From: Spirochaetaceae bacterium
GTDB taxonomy: Bacteria > Spirochaetota > Spirochaetia > SZUA-6 > Bin103
Assembly: GCA_028818385.1 (NCBI GenBank)
Contig: JAPPNY010000112.1
Location: 1 to 18,562 of the forward strand
Length of the DNA: 18,562 nt
Direction: 5' to 3'
Position 1 is the first letter of the stretch. Each line of letters opens with the position of its first letter. The notes beneath the pieces are model-generated. The model ran no database searches, was not told the origin of the DNA, and saw nothing but the letters and a program-made list of their open reading frames with translations. The translations under genes and the position numbers were made by a program. Shown here one piece after another: positions 1-6,982 of this stretch.

Positions 1-1
1 C

Positions 2-739
2 TCGGCAGAACGCCAGCCGTGGTTCGAGTGCTCCTGCTGCCCCACCAACGTGGCCAGGTTCATCAGCACCGTGGGCTCCTACATCTTCGCCACGAGCGAA
101 GAGTGCGTGTACGTGAATCTCTACGTCTCTTCCGAAGCGACCGTCGCGGTTGCCGGGGCGAAGCTGCAGCTCAGCCTCGCCACGGACTACCCCTGGAACG
201 GGGATGTTTCGCTCACGGTCTGGACGGAGACGCCCGTTCGGGCCACCGTCCGGCTCAGGCTGCCCGGATGGGCACGAGGGCGGCCGGTCTCCTCGGACCT
301 CTACCGGTACCGGTACCGGGACGCCAGCGCCGATCGTCTCGAGGTCGCCGTCAACGGTGATGCGGTCACTCCGTCGGTCACCGATGCAGGCTACCTGGAG
401 ATCACCCGGGAGTGGCGCTCCGGCGACCAAGTAACGCTCGGGCTGCCCATGCCGGTCAGATTCGTGGAGGCCGACGATCGAGTGGAGGCCGACCGTGGCA
501 AGGTCGCGCTCGAGCGCGGTCCGCTGGTCTACTGCCTCGAACAGGCCGACAACGGCGGCGACGTGCGGCAGCAGACCCTGACCGCGCCCGCGGAGTGGCA
601 ACCCGAGCCGCGGCCCGACCTGCTCGGCGGCATCACGGTCCTGACGAACGGCGAGCTGACCGCGGTGCCTTATTTCGCCTGGGGGCATCGCGGCGCCGGG
701 AGCATGGCCGTGTGGCTGCCGGAGGCGGCGAGTCGATGA
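2..739 (+). CDS. GH127 (DUF1680) beta-L-arabinofuranosidase-like glycosidase, C-terminal part
   Basis: This is the 3' portion (245 codons) of a gene that enters from the left edge; its start is outside the window. Near the beginning it carries the motif FECSCCPTNVAR, the GH127 signature in which one of the paired cysteines is the zinc-associated catalytic nucleophile in characterised beta-L-arabinofuranosidases. Further family hallmarks are the block ALERGPLVYCLE and the terminal beta-sandwich ending PYFAWGHRGAGSMAVWL. Family members are usually about 600-650 residues, so the (alpha/alpha)6 barrel is mostly missing here. The likely role is cleavage of a plant or algal type glycoside, but the exact sugar cannot be read from this fragment. 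The stop codon overlaps the next start as ATGA, so the downstream oxygenase is probably translationally coupled. Family assignment is strong; substrate is open. Confidence 0.9.
   Translation, partial: SAERQPWFECSCCPTNVARFISTVGSYIFATSEECVYVNLYVSSEATVAVAGAKLQLSLATDYPWNGDVSLTVWTETPVRATVRLRLPGWARGRPVSSDLYRYRYRDASADRLEVAVNGDAVTPSVTDAGYLEITREWRSGDQVTLGLPMPVRFVEADDRVEADRGKVALERGPLVYCLEQADNGGDVRQQTLTAPAEWQPEPRPDLLGGITVLTNGELTAVPYFAWGHRGAGSMAVWLPEAASR
302..319. repeat. Three tandem copies of hexamer TACCGG inside the GH127 gene
   Basis: The hexamer TACCGG is repeated three times in frame and encodes Tyr-Arg-Tyr-Arg-Tyr-Arg in the linker before the C-terminal beta-sandwich strands. It contains two GGTACC palindromes. 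It looks like a small slippage expansion that leaves the reading frame intact. Confidence 0.75.
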
Positions 740-1605
740 CGATCGCGCGGTTCGATCCGACGCGAGCCTCGGGCGACGAACTGCGGCGATCCTACGTCGA
801 GAGCGGGTACGTGCTGGTCCGTGACCTGGTGGACGAGGTCGACCGCGCCGAGATCACCCGTGAGCTGCGGAGGATCAATCGGGGCGACTATTCGCACTCG
901 CCAATAGAGGGGGTGATCTGGCGCGACCCAATCGAGCCCGTCGACTGGCCCGAGGACGACGAACGGCTCATGGGCCGCCACATGTACCTCGGGCAGCCGC
1001 ACGTCTACAGCGCGGTCGTCCGCGACGCCATGACCCATGCCGGCATCTGCCGCGTCCTGGACCACGTCGTCGGCGCCTGCGTGCCGTTCTGGGATGGCGC
1101 CTACAAGTGCATGCAGAGCATGTTCGTGGTAAAGCCTCCCGGCGGCGCCGGCAGCCCGTGGCACCAGGACGAGCACCCCATCCCGACGCGCGACCGCTCG
1201 CTCACCGGAGTATGGATCGCGCTCGCCGACGCGACGGTGGCGAATGGATGCCTGCGGATCCTGCCGGACAGCCACAAGTCGGGGGTCATCTACGAGCGCT
1301 ACGCCCACGACCTGCCGGACGTCGACAGCAATCCGGTCGCGCGCGGCTTCGACGACACCGGAGCCATCCCGGTCGAGATGGCCGCCGGCAGCGTCCTGTT
1401 CTTCAGCGGCTACCTGCTGCACAGCTCGCGCAAGAACCGGAGCGACCGGTACCGCCCCGCCCTCACCTTCCACTACTGCAGCGCGTCGACGTGGCTGACC
1501 TGGGGCGGCGAGAGGAACTTTCGCGGCGTCGTGCAGGTACGCGGCGAGGACCCCTATGCCGACCTGGGATACACCACGCCGCAGCCCTGGGTGAAGGAGC
1601 GCTAG
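736..1605 (+). CDS. Phytanoyl-CoA dioxygenase (PhyH) family Fe(II)/2-oxoglutarate oxygenase
   Basis: A 289-residue protein of normal length for the family. The double-stranded beta-helix iron site is visible: H143-x-D145 in PWHQDEHP, the distal H229 in YLLHSS, and R240, eleven residues later, for the 2-oxoglutarate carboxylate (the same H-to-R spacing as in human PHYH). The motif GCLRILPDSHKSG between them is also typical. The start is set by the ATGA overlap with the GH127 gene. Bacterial members hydroxylate many small molecules, and phytanoyl-CoA itself is not implied. Coupling to a glycosidase hints at a catabolic cassette for a glycosylated or modified substrate, but this is inference. 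The stop codon lies in a CTAG shared with the convergent neighbour, leaving no intergenic space for a terminator. Confidence 0.9.
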   Translation: MTIARFDPTRASGDELRRSYVESGYVLVRDLVDEVDRAEITRELRRINRGDYSHSPIEGVIWRDPIEPVDWPEDDERLMGRHMYLGQPHVYSAVVRDAMTHAGICRVLDHVVGACVPFWDGAYKCMQSMFVVKPPGGAGSPWHQDEHPIPTRDRSLTGVWIALADATVANGCLRILPDSHKSGVIYERYAHDLPDVDSNPVARGFDDTGAIPVEMAAGSVLFFSGYLLHSSRKNRSDRYRPALTFHYCSASTWLTWGGERNFRGVVQVRGEDPYADLGYTTPQPWVKER

Positions 1606-2471
1606 CTGAGCTGATCGAGGACGGTCACACGGCGATCGGTCGCGTCTTCGGCGCGGTGCTGAAACAGGGTTCGGACGGCCGGAGGAAAGGCTGCGTAGGC
1701 ATCGCGCGGGACGATCGAGCGGTTGCGGCCGCCGTACTCGGCGCTCAGCCACCACGGAGCGTAGCGCACGACCATGGCGACGCGGTCCTCGCGCGATGGG
1801 TTGTGCGCGTTCGAATGCCAGATCCGCGAATCGATGACGACCACGTCGCCGGCATCGCCGGCCATTTGCACTTCTCCCGGAAGGGTGCCGAACTCGTCGA
1901 TCCCGTCGGACGGGCCGCGCGGGTTCTTCGGATTGCGATGGGTGCCGGGCACGACCCACGTCCCGCCCGAGTCGGGGCCGTACGGCGACAGCATCCACAC
2001 CGTCGTCAGCGCCATGGTGAGGTCGGGGAATGGCTGCCGGATGGAGCCGCCCCGCTCGTTGTCCTTGAGATCGTGAGGCCAGTCGGAGTGCCACGAACGA
2101 TACGCCGCGTTGTCATCGGCGGCAGGGCGGAACTTGAACTCGATCTGAGCGATACGGACTCGGGGGTGGAGCGCGGCCCGCGCGATGGCCAGGATCCGCT
2201 CGTCCGCCAGATGGGCGGCAAACTCCGGTACGTACGCCGCGACGTTCTTTCCCGGACCGCCGTCCGCCATACGCTGGAACGTCAGGTTGCCGCCGGTCGC
2301 AGCATACTCGCGCTGAGCAGCCTGCCGGCCCCGGACGACCTGCTCGCGCAGCGCTGCGATCCGATTGGGCGGGATGACGTTCCGCACGACGCAGTATCCG
2401 GCCGCGGCGAGCTGGGTCAGTTCCCGCTGAACCTCAGCCACGGGCCGACTCCCGTGTGACCGTTCCGCCAT
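1602..2471 (-). CDS. Second phytanoyl-CoA dioxygenase (PhyH) family oxygenase
   Basis: Also 289 residues but clearly divergent from the neighbouring oxygenase. The iron facial triad is H128-x-D130 in SWHSDWPHDL and H219 in RIWHSNAHN, with R230 eleven residues later as the 2-oxoglutarate-binding arginine. The WVVPGTHRNPKNP segment resembles PhyH members that act on small polar substrates. The chosen ATG is the first in frame after a leader that carries a sigma70-like promoter. No strong Shine-Dalgarno sits directly before it, because the GGAGGTGCGAA element in the leader belongs to a vestigial upstream start. It converges on the other oxygenase gene and shares its CTAG stop site. Substrate unknown. 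Confidence 0.9.
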   Translation of the reverse strand: MAERSHGSRPVAEVQRELTQLAAAGYCVVRNVIPPNRIAALREQVVRGRQAAQREYAATGGNLTFQRMADGGPGKNVAAYVPEFAAHLADERILAIARAALHPRVRIAQIEFKFRPAADDNAAYRSWHSDWPHDLKDNERGGSIRQPFPDLTMALTTVWMLSPYGPDSGGTWVVPGTHRNPKNPRGPSDGIDEFGTLPGEVQMAGDAGDVVVIDSRIWHSNAHNPSREDRVAMVVRYAPWWLSAEYGGRNRSIVPRDAYAAFPPAVRTLFQHRAEDATDRRVTVLDQLS

Positions 2472-2502
2472 CAGGGACCGCGGTCAAGACGCTGGAAAAC
2501 AG

Positions 2503-2567
2503 GTTCGCACCTCCGCGTGAAGGCTATAGTACGATCATTACGCTTCCCACCGGAGGAGTCAAACGGA
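2503..2567 (-). repeat. Diverged copy of the solute-binding-protein leader
   Basis: This 65-bp stretch aligns without gaps to 6915-6979, the promoter and leader of the family 5 solute-binding protein gene, at about 74% identity. Conservation is concentrated in GGAGGTGCGAA (Shine-Dalgarno), the -10 region and the -35 region. The ATG that should follow the Shine-Dalgarno is CTG here (2500-2502), and the following codons still loosely resemble the binding-protein start before running into a stop. It is therefore a remnant leader reused as the 5' region of the second oxygenase gene and, on the other strand, it overlaps the DinB-like gene's leader. Confidence 0.75.
2534..2562 (-). promoter_or_regulatory. 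Sigma70-like promoter for the 1602-2471 oxygenase
   Basis: On the minus strand, TTGACT (2562-2557) and AATGAT (2539-2534) are separated by 17 bp. The same two hexamers with the same spacing occur before the solute-binding protein gene, although the bases between them differ, which argues for function. The predicted transcript starts near 2527, giving a leader of about 55 nt. Confidence 0.6.
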
Positions 2568-2579
2568 GCCCCATGAGGC

Positions 2580-3080
2580 ATGGACGACAAGCGCGCGATG
2601 CTCCGACATTGCCTCGCTACGCTCGCCTACCGGACGCAGAAGGCGCTCAGGGGTGCGCCTGATTCATTTGGCTCGTACGAGGCCGGCAACCAGGTGCGAA
2701 CCCCGAGAGATCTCGTTCGGCACATGACGAGCGTCCTTGGGTACGCGCGTACGTTCTTCGAGGGAGGCGGGTATCGAGCGGACCCACTGCCGGACCTGGC
2801 CGCCGAGATCACCCGTTTCCACGCGATGCTCGAGGACTTGGCGCGGCACCTCACGGGGGATACCGAGTTGAAGGGCACGACCGAAGAACGTCTTCTGCAG
2901 GGTCCGTTCGCCGACGCGATGGCCCATGCCGGGCAGCTCGCCATGCTTCGTCGTCTGTCTGGCTCTCCGGTGCCTCCCGAGAACTTCATCGAGGCCACCG
3001 TCGATCCGGCCAACCTTGGTCCCCAACAACCCGAGCCCGTGAGTCCGGACGTAGTCTGGCCGGAGGCTCCAAGCCCGTAG
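2580..3080 (+). CDS. DinB-like four-helix protein, hypothetical
   Basis: A 166-residue, mostly helical protein resembling the DinB/YfiT-like metal-binding superfamily. H48 in DLVRHMTSVLGYAR and H116 in DAMAHAGQLAMLRR are candidate metal ligands, but the usual third histidine four residues after the second is Leu here, so metal binding is uncertain. The segment GQLAMLRRLSGSPVPPENF is recurrent in uncharacterised DinB-family proteins. The ATG at 2580 is preferred because CGGAG lies 11 nt upstream; an ATG at 2573 is in another frame and short. The gene is transcribed divergently from the oxygenase at 1602-2471 and convergently with the acetyltransferase. The Pro-rich tail is duplicated as a remnant at 5174-5227. 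Specific function unknown. Confidence 0.75.
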   Translation: MDDKRAMLRHCLATLAYRTQKALRGAPDSFGSYEAGNQVRTPRDLVRHMTSVLGYARTFFEGGGYRADPLPDLAAEITRFHAMLEDLARHLTGDTELKGTTEERLLQGPFADAMAHAGQLAMLRRLSGSPVPPENFIEATVDPANLGPQQPEPVSPDVVWPEAPSP

Positions 3081-3084
3081 TCGA

Positions 3085-3107
3085 GCGCCGTTGGCAAACG
3101 GTAGCGC
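3085..3107. terminator. Weak hairpin between two convergent genes
   Basis: CCGTT and AACGG form a five-pair stem around a GGCA loop, extendable by GCG/CGC across a two-base bulge. It sits in the 38-bp gap between the stops of the DinB-like gene and the acetyltransferase, so it could act in both directions. There is no T-tract, so this is only a candidate. Confidence 0.3.
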
Positions 3108-3118
3108 GTCCCGTCGCA

Positions 3119-3610
3119 CTACCTCAGGTCCGACTCATTTTCGCACCGGAACATCTGGATTCCCCATGGCTCGAAGCGGTGCCGGCGGTAGAAGCGGAGG
3201 ACATCTTCGGTGTTCCGGGTGGCGGAGAAGACGTGGAACGCGCGCACGCCTTGCCCGCGTGCCTTCTGCAACACGGCTTCGACGAGAGCGGTCCCGACTC
3301 CACGGCCACGGGCCTGCGGCCGCACATACAGCTCTTCGATGTGCAGAACCCTTTGTGCCGTCGGCATCACGGCGTAGCCGGGATTGTCGACGATCCTGGC
3401 GCAGACGAACCCCACGATGCGGCGCAAGTCGCGCGCCACGAAGAATGACTCCGCGAGTAAGCCTCGCAGGTACGCCTCGTCGCCCGCGTAATGGCCGATC
3501 GTGATGCCCTCTCTTTCCCACGCGGCCATCAGCCCGTGGACTTCGGCCACGTCGCGTTCGGTGGCCGGACTCACGGAGACCGGAGCGCGGCTATCGGCTC
3601 TGTCCGACAT
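3119..3610 (-). CDS. GNAT-family N-acetyltransferase
   Basis: A 163-residue single-domain GNAT protein that would transfer an acetyl group from acetyl-CoA to an unknown amine. The central beta4/motif A core is clear: VLHIEELYVRPQARGRGVG at about residues 88-106, with the RGRGVG pyrophosphate-binding loop, then ALVEAVL helix. Motif B is seen in VLRFYRRHRFEPWG near residue 137. The ATG at 3610 lies 20 bp inside the end of the carnitine dehydrogenase gene in another frame, so the two are probably cotranscribed and coupled. It is the last gene of the long minus-strand run. A role in carnitine or betaine metabolism is possible from context only. Confidence 0.88.
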   Translation of the reverse strand: MSDRADSRAPVSVSPATERDVAEVHGLMAAWEREGITIGHYAGDEAYLRGLLAESFFVARDLRRIVGFVCARIVDNPGYAVMPTAQRVLHIEELYVRPQARGRGVGTALVEAVLQKARGQGVRAFHVFSATRNTEDVLRFYRRHRFEPWGIQMFRCENESDLR

Positions 3611-5036
3611 GGCGGCCCGCTCCGTCGGGCAGGGGCAGGTGGGCATGGCGCGAGAACAGGTCCGCAAGCCGGGCCGTGACCGGGGCTTCCGGCGGGCAGG
3701 TCCGCCGGCTGTGCAGGTCGACGTGCAGCAGCAGGTGCTCGCCGGTGGCGGCGAGCCGGCCGGCGCCGTCTTCCAGGCGGTGGAAGAGGTGCAGCTTCCG
3801 GCCGTCGCCCCCAAGTAGCTGCGTGGTGACGCGAATGCGGTCGCCGGCCCGAAGCTCGCCCAGGTGGCGCAGGTGGCTCTCCACAGTGAAGTAGCTCCTG
3901 CCCGTGGCGACGTAGTCGGCGTCGGCGCCGATCAGCTCCATGGTGCGGTCGCTGGCCTGCGCGAATACCTCCAGGTAGTGCGTCTCGTTCACATGGCTGT
4001 TGTAGTCGGTCCAGCTCGCGGGGACTTGCCGCGAGACCGTCACGGGCAGGGAGTCCTCGCCCGACTCCGGGTGCGGCAGACCGTGTTCGTGGGCGGCGAC
4101 GGTTCGGCCGGCGGCGTCGTCGTTCCTCTTCAGGGCGCGCAGGATGGCGACCAGGTTGTCGTCGCGGAGGCGCTCCAGCTCGCACACATCGTGCGCGCCG
4201 GACTGGCGGTCCGACTGCTCGGCTATGCGCTCGACCAGTTCGCCGGTCAGCTCCGGCACGTCCGTCAGCCTGCTCCAGTTCCACTGCAGGGCCGGGCCGA
4301 ACTGGGCGATGAAGTGTTTCATCCCCGCGTCGCCACCGGCGATCCGGTAGGTTTCGAACAGGCCCATCTGCGCCCAGCGCAGGCCGAAGCCGTAGCGGAT
4401 CGCGTCGTCGATCTCCGCCGTGGTGGCGACGCCGTCCCGCACCAGCCACAGCGATTCGCGCCACGCCGCCTCCAACAGCCGGTCGGCGACGTGGCCGTCG
4501 ATCTCCGCGCGGATCAGGAGCGGCTGCATGCCGATTGCTCGCAGCAGCTCAACGGCGCGATCGCGGATCGACGGGTCGGTGGCGGGGGAGGGCACCACCT
4601 CGACCAGCGGCAGCAGGTACACCGGATTGAACGGGTGGCAGACCAGGATCGGGTCGGGGCGCGGTGAGCCCTGCTGCAGGTCGGACGGCTTGAACCCCGA
4701 CGTCGAGGAGGCGAGCACGGCGTGCTCCGGCGCGTGCCGCTGGATCTCGGCCAGAACGTCCCGCTTGAGCTCCAGTCGCTCGGGCACGCTCTCCTGGATC
4801 CAGCCGGCGCCGGCGGCCGCGGCGGCGATCGAGTCGCAGCAGGCCAGCGCGCCCTCCGCCGGCAGGACGCGGTCGTACAGGGCGGGCAGGCTGCGCCGGG
4901 CGTTGTCCAGCACCCGGTTCAGCCGGAGCCTCGCCTCCGGGCCGGGATCGAACACCGCCACGTCCCAGCCGTTGAGCAGGAAGCGCGCCGCCCAGCCGGA
5001 GCCGATCACGCCGCCGCCGACAATGGCGGCTCTCAT
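3591..5036 (-). CDS. L-carnitine dehydrogenase fused to a betainyl-CoA thioesterase-like domain
   Basis: A 481-residue two-domain cytoplasmic enzyme. Residues 1 to about 310 form a 3-hydroxyacyl-CoA-dehydrogenase-type NAD enzyme: Rossmann loop GGGVIGSG (7-14), SSTSGF (110-115), and catalytic pair H134 in CHPFNP and E146 in VEVVPS. Residues about 332-460 are a hot-dog acyl-CoA thioesterase with WTDYNSHVNETHYLEVF (342-358). This architecture is known for carnitine 3-dehydrogenase fused to betainyl-CoA thioesterase in rhizobia; the dehydrogenase makes 3-dehydrocarnitine and the thioesterase releases glycine betaine. The ATG at 5036 is chosen because it gives MRAAIVGGGVIGSG and because it overlaps, by ATGA, the stop of a BKACE tail directly upstream. 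That tail is only a fragment here, while the complete BKACE gene is 2 kb away. General family is certain; carnitine specificity is inferred from domain order and neighbours. Confidence 0.88.
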   Translation of the reverse strand: MRAAIVGGGVIGSGWAARFLLNGWDVAVFDPGPEARLRLNRVLDNARRSLPALYDRVLPAEGALACCDSIAAAAAGAGWIQESVPERLELKRDVLAEIQRHAPEHAVLASSTSGFKPSDLQQGSPRPDPILVCHPFNPVYLLPLVEVVPSPATDPSIRDRAVELLRAIGMQPLLIRAEIDGHVADRLLEAAWRESLWLVRDGVATTAEIDDAIRYGFGLRWAQMGLFETYRIAGGDAGMKHFIAQFGPALQWNWSRLTDVPELTGELVERIAEQSDRQSGAHDVCELERLRDDNLVAILRALKRNDDAAGRTVAAHEHGLPHPESGEDSLPVTVSRQVPASWTDYNSHVNETHYLEVFAQASDRTMELIGADADYVATGRSYFTVESHLRHLGELRAGDRIRVTTQLLGGDGRKLHLFHRLEDGAGRLAATGEHLLLHVDLHSRRTCPPEAPVTARLADLFSRHAHLPLPDGAGRHVGQSR

Positions 5037-5170
5037 CGCGGGGCCCGTTTCGTCAGCTTCAGCCGCTCGCGCACGCGGTCCGGTCCGATCACGGTCGCGC
5101 CCATCGCTTCGATGATCGCCGCGGCCTGCTCCACGAGCTGCGCGTTGGTCGCGGGTACCCCGCGCCTGAG
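5001..5170. repeat. 170-bp direct repeat, copy A
   Basis: Matches 7037-7206 without gaps, with about 13 differences (about 92% identity). It covers the first codons of carnitine dehydrogenase, the ATGA overlap and the last 45 codons of BKACE. Here the dehydrogenase side is intact and the BKACE side is truncated. Several of the differences are synonymous or conservative, so the copies probably derive from diverged paralogous loci, not from a very recent duplication. Confidence 0.9.
5033..5170 (-). pseudogene. 3' remnant of a second BKACE gene
   Basis: Reading on the minus strand gives 45 codons plus stop, from Leu-Arg-Arg-Gly-Val to KLTKRAPR, matching the C-terminus of the complete BKACE at 7069-7977 with only six changes. 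It ends in ATGA with the dehydrogenase start. Upstream, homology stops abruptly at 5170/5171, where the DinB-like remnant begins on the other strand. The fragment lacks the metal-binding N-terminal half and cannot be active. Confidence 0.88.
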
Positions 5171-5173
5171 AAA

Positions 5174-5227
5174 GAGCCCGAGCCCGTGAGTCCGGACGCA
5201 GCTTGGCCGGATGCCCCAAGCCCGTAG
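5174..5227 (+). pseudogene. 3' remnant of a second DinB-like gene
   Basis: In the plus frame this encodes EPEPVSPDAAWPDAPSP followed by TAG, compared with QPEPVSPDVVWPEAPSP and TAG at the end of the DinB-like gene at 3030-3080. The changes are mostly conservative. The fragment is abutted by the BKACE tail on the left and by the terminator hairpin of the solute-binding protein on the right. No start or helical core is present, so it is a dead end-fragment of a paralogue. Confidence 0.82.
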
Positions 5228-5233
5228 ATGGGC

Positions 5234-5263
5234 GGACTCCCGGAAAAGAGCCTCCGGGAGTCC
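5234..5263 (-). terminator. Perfect 10-bp stem after the solute-binding protein gene
   Basis: GGACTCCCGG (5234-5243) and CCGGGAGTCC (5254-5263) form a perfect GC-rich stem with a 10-nt loop, about 30 bp beyond the stop of the solute-binding protein gene. A U-tract is absent on the minus strand, so it may stabilise the mRNA 3' end or attenuate readthrough into the dehydrogenase gene, and need not be a classic intrinsic terminator. The 258-bp gap 5037-5294 otherwise holds only the two gene remnants. Confidence 0.55.
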
Positions 5264-5294
5264 GTTCGCCAGGATGGTCAGTGTTCGGCCGGCT

Positions 5295-6914
5295 CTAAGG
5301 CTCGATCGTCCACTCGTGGAACCGCAGGTCGAACGGATGGCTGTAGCGATACAACCACGTCACCGGCATCTTCAAGCGCTCGCTGTGGAGGATGTATTCC
5401 TTGGTCGCATACAGCGGAATCGTCGGCATGTCGTCCATGATGATCGCCTGAATCTCGTCTGCGAGCCGCTTGCGCACAGCGGTATCAAGGGACGCCTCCA
5501 TCTCCGCCAGCATGCGGTCGATCGTCGGATTCGAGTAGTCCGTCGGGCTGTTGCCCGCCCCGGTCGCGTACTGATGCAGGACGCCGGTGTCGATCGAGTT
5601 GCGCGCGCCGTAGGCCAACTGCCACGGCTGCGTCTTGTCGTGCAACACCGTGCCGACGTCGCGCTCCACCAGCCGCGGACTCACCTTGACGCCGACCTCG
5701 GCCAGATAGCTCTGGATGAGTGCCATGAAGTCCGAGGTTTGCGGGTCGGTGTAGTAGTAGATGAGGGTCAGCTCGGTGTCGGGGTCCCAGCCGGCGTCGC
5801 CGAGAAGCTGTCGGGACCGGTCGGGGTCGTACGGTACCTGAGGCAGATCCCGGTTCGACCAGAAGGTGGGCGGCACCACCGTATGCCACACGTTTGCATA
5901 TCCGTCGAAGAATTCCGCCGCGATCGCGTCACGATCGATCGCGTAGGCGATCGCCTTACGGAGCCGCAGGTCCCCCATCGTTTCGTCTTCCATGTTCGAC
6001 CACAGCTCGCGCTTGTAGACGCCGTTCTCCAGGGCGTAGCCGGTCATGCCGGGCGTCTGCAGGAGCTGGTCGATCTGCGCAGGATCCCGCCCCCACATGA
6101 AGTCCAGCTTGCCGTCTTCGGCAGCGATGATCGGGTCCCGTTCCCAGATGATCACCTTGTCGATCCGGGGCCGGCCAAGAAAGTAGTCGTCGTAGGCCAG
6201 CAGTTCGGCGAAGTCGCCGGGAACGCTCCGTGAGAACTTGAACGGGCCGGTGGCGATGGGATGCTGCCAATACTCGCTCTGGAAGATCAGCGTGCGGTTC
6301 TCGCGCAGATCTTCGCTGAGCAGATGCTCCGGCATGATCGGCTGTGCGGCGATGGCGGTGAGGAACGTATAGGAGGGCTCGGTGAGGGTGAACCGAACGG
6401 TGAAGTCGTCGACGATCTCGATGCCGGTGATGCTGTCGGCGGCCCCTTCGCGATAGTCCACGGCGCCTTCGAGCTTTGCGAGCTGTGCCACGGTCCGGCC
6501 GGCCGCCTTGCCGGTGCCGAGTCCGAGGTGCACGCTGGTCACCAGGTCGTCGGCGTGCATCTGCTCGCCATCGTGAAAGAACACGTCCTGGCGCAGGTGG
6601 AACGTGTACACGAGGTTGTCGTCGGATGCCTCCCACCGTTCGGCGATGTGCGGTCGCAGCTCGCTGTAGGTCGGATCGAACAGCAGGAGCGTGTCGAACG
6701 GCAGCGACTCCTCGAGGCTGTTGGTGACGGCCATTCCGAAGTTGCCGCCCCGTGCCCAGCCGGTCAGACCGCGTTCCTGACCGTGCGACACCAGGTTGAG
6801 GACCGTCTCTGGAGCTTCGGTGGCCGAGTCCGTCTGGCCTTCTCCGAACGCGGCTGCGCTCAGCGCCACCGCGAGCAGGGCGACGAGCGTCTTCGTCACG
6901 ATTCTGGGAACCAT
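5295..6914 (-). CDS. Family 5 (peptide/nickel class) ABC transporter solute-binding protein
   Basis: A 539-residue periplasmic binding protein of the DppA/OppA type. It begins with a cleavable signal peptide (basic MVPRIVTK, then a hydrophobic stretch to about residue 20, then AAAFGEGQ). No lipobox cysteine is present. Family segments include LVYTFHLRQDVFFHDGEQ, IATGPFKFSRSVPGDF and LRLRKAIAYAIDRDAIAAEF. The ATG at 6914 is preferred over an upstream in-frame ATG because GGAGGTG lies 6 nt before it and it creates the signal peptide. It is the only binding protein in the window and presumably serves the permease/ATPase genes at 9314-13273, though it is separated from them by the oxygenase and BKACE genes. 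Ligand unknown; a quaternary amine or a peptide-like compound are both possible. It is flanked by recombination scars. Confidence 0.92.
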   Translation of the reverse strand: MVPRIVTKTLVALLAVALSAAAFGEGQTDSATEAPETVLNLVSHGQERGLTGWARGGNFGMAVTNSLEESLPFDTLLLFDPTYSELRPHIAERWEASDDNLVYTFHLRQDVFFHDGEQMHADDLVTSVHLGLGTGKAAGRTVAQLAKLEGAVDYREGAADSITGIEIVDDFTVRFTLTEPSYTFLTAIAAQPIMPEHLLSEDLRENRTLIFQSEYWQHPIATGPFKFSRSVPGDFAELLAYDDYFLGRPRIDKVIIWERDPIIAAEDGKLDFMWGRDPAQIDQLLQTPGMTGYALENGVYKRELWSNMEDETMGDLRLRKAIAYAIDRDAIAAEFFDGYANVWHTVVPPTFWSNRDLPQVPYDPDRSRQLLGDAGWDPDTELTLIYYYTDPQTSDFMALIQSYLAEVGVKVSPRLVERDVGTVLHDKTQPWQLAYGARNSIDTGVLHQYATGAGNSPTDYSNPTIDRMLAEMEASLDTAVRKRLADEIQAIIMDDMPTIPLYATKEYILHSERLKMPVTWLYRYSHPFDLRFHEWTIEP

Positions 6915-6979
6915 GTTCGCACCTCCAAGTGCAGGGTAGCCGGAAATCATTTCCTTCCCGACCGGCGGAGTCAAGCGGA
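6915..6979 (-). repeat. Leader repeat of the solute-binding protein gene
   Basis: Functional copy of the leader whose diverged match is at 2503-2567. It carries GGAGGTGCGAAC immediately before the ATG at 6914 and the promoter hexamers described separately. Identity between the copies is about 74% and highest in those elements. Confidence 0.75.
6946..6974 (-). promoter_or_regulatory. Sigma70-like promoter of the solute-binding protein gene
   Basis: Minus-strand TTGACT (6974-6969), 17-bp spacer, AATGAT (6951-6946). The transcript would start near 6939, about 25 nt before the start codon, with GGAGGTG in between. The same arrangement is kept in the leader copy at 2534-2562, supporting the call. 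This would give the binding protein its own expression beyond readthrough from the operon. Confidence 0.62.
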
Positions 6980-6982
6980 ACG

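Noticed and set aside
670..2094. Long open frame on the minus strand across the two oxygenase genes
   Set aside because: It is compositionally an Arg/Pro/Ala-rich shadow typical of high-GC DNA, with no domain motif, and it conflicts with two well-supported genes.
2433..2502. CTG-initiated short frame after the vestigial Shine-Dalgarno in the leader copy
   Set aside because: It ends after about 22 codons, is out of frame with the oxygenase and resembles only the start of the binding protein, so it is treated as a remnant and not as a real upstream frame.
3591..5219. Longer start for the dehydrogenase fusion at 5219
   Set aside because: The extra 61 codons are an out-of-frame reading of the BKACE tail and DinB-like remnant; the Rossmann fold begins at 5036.
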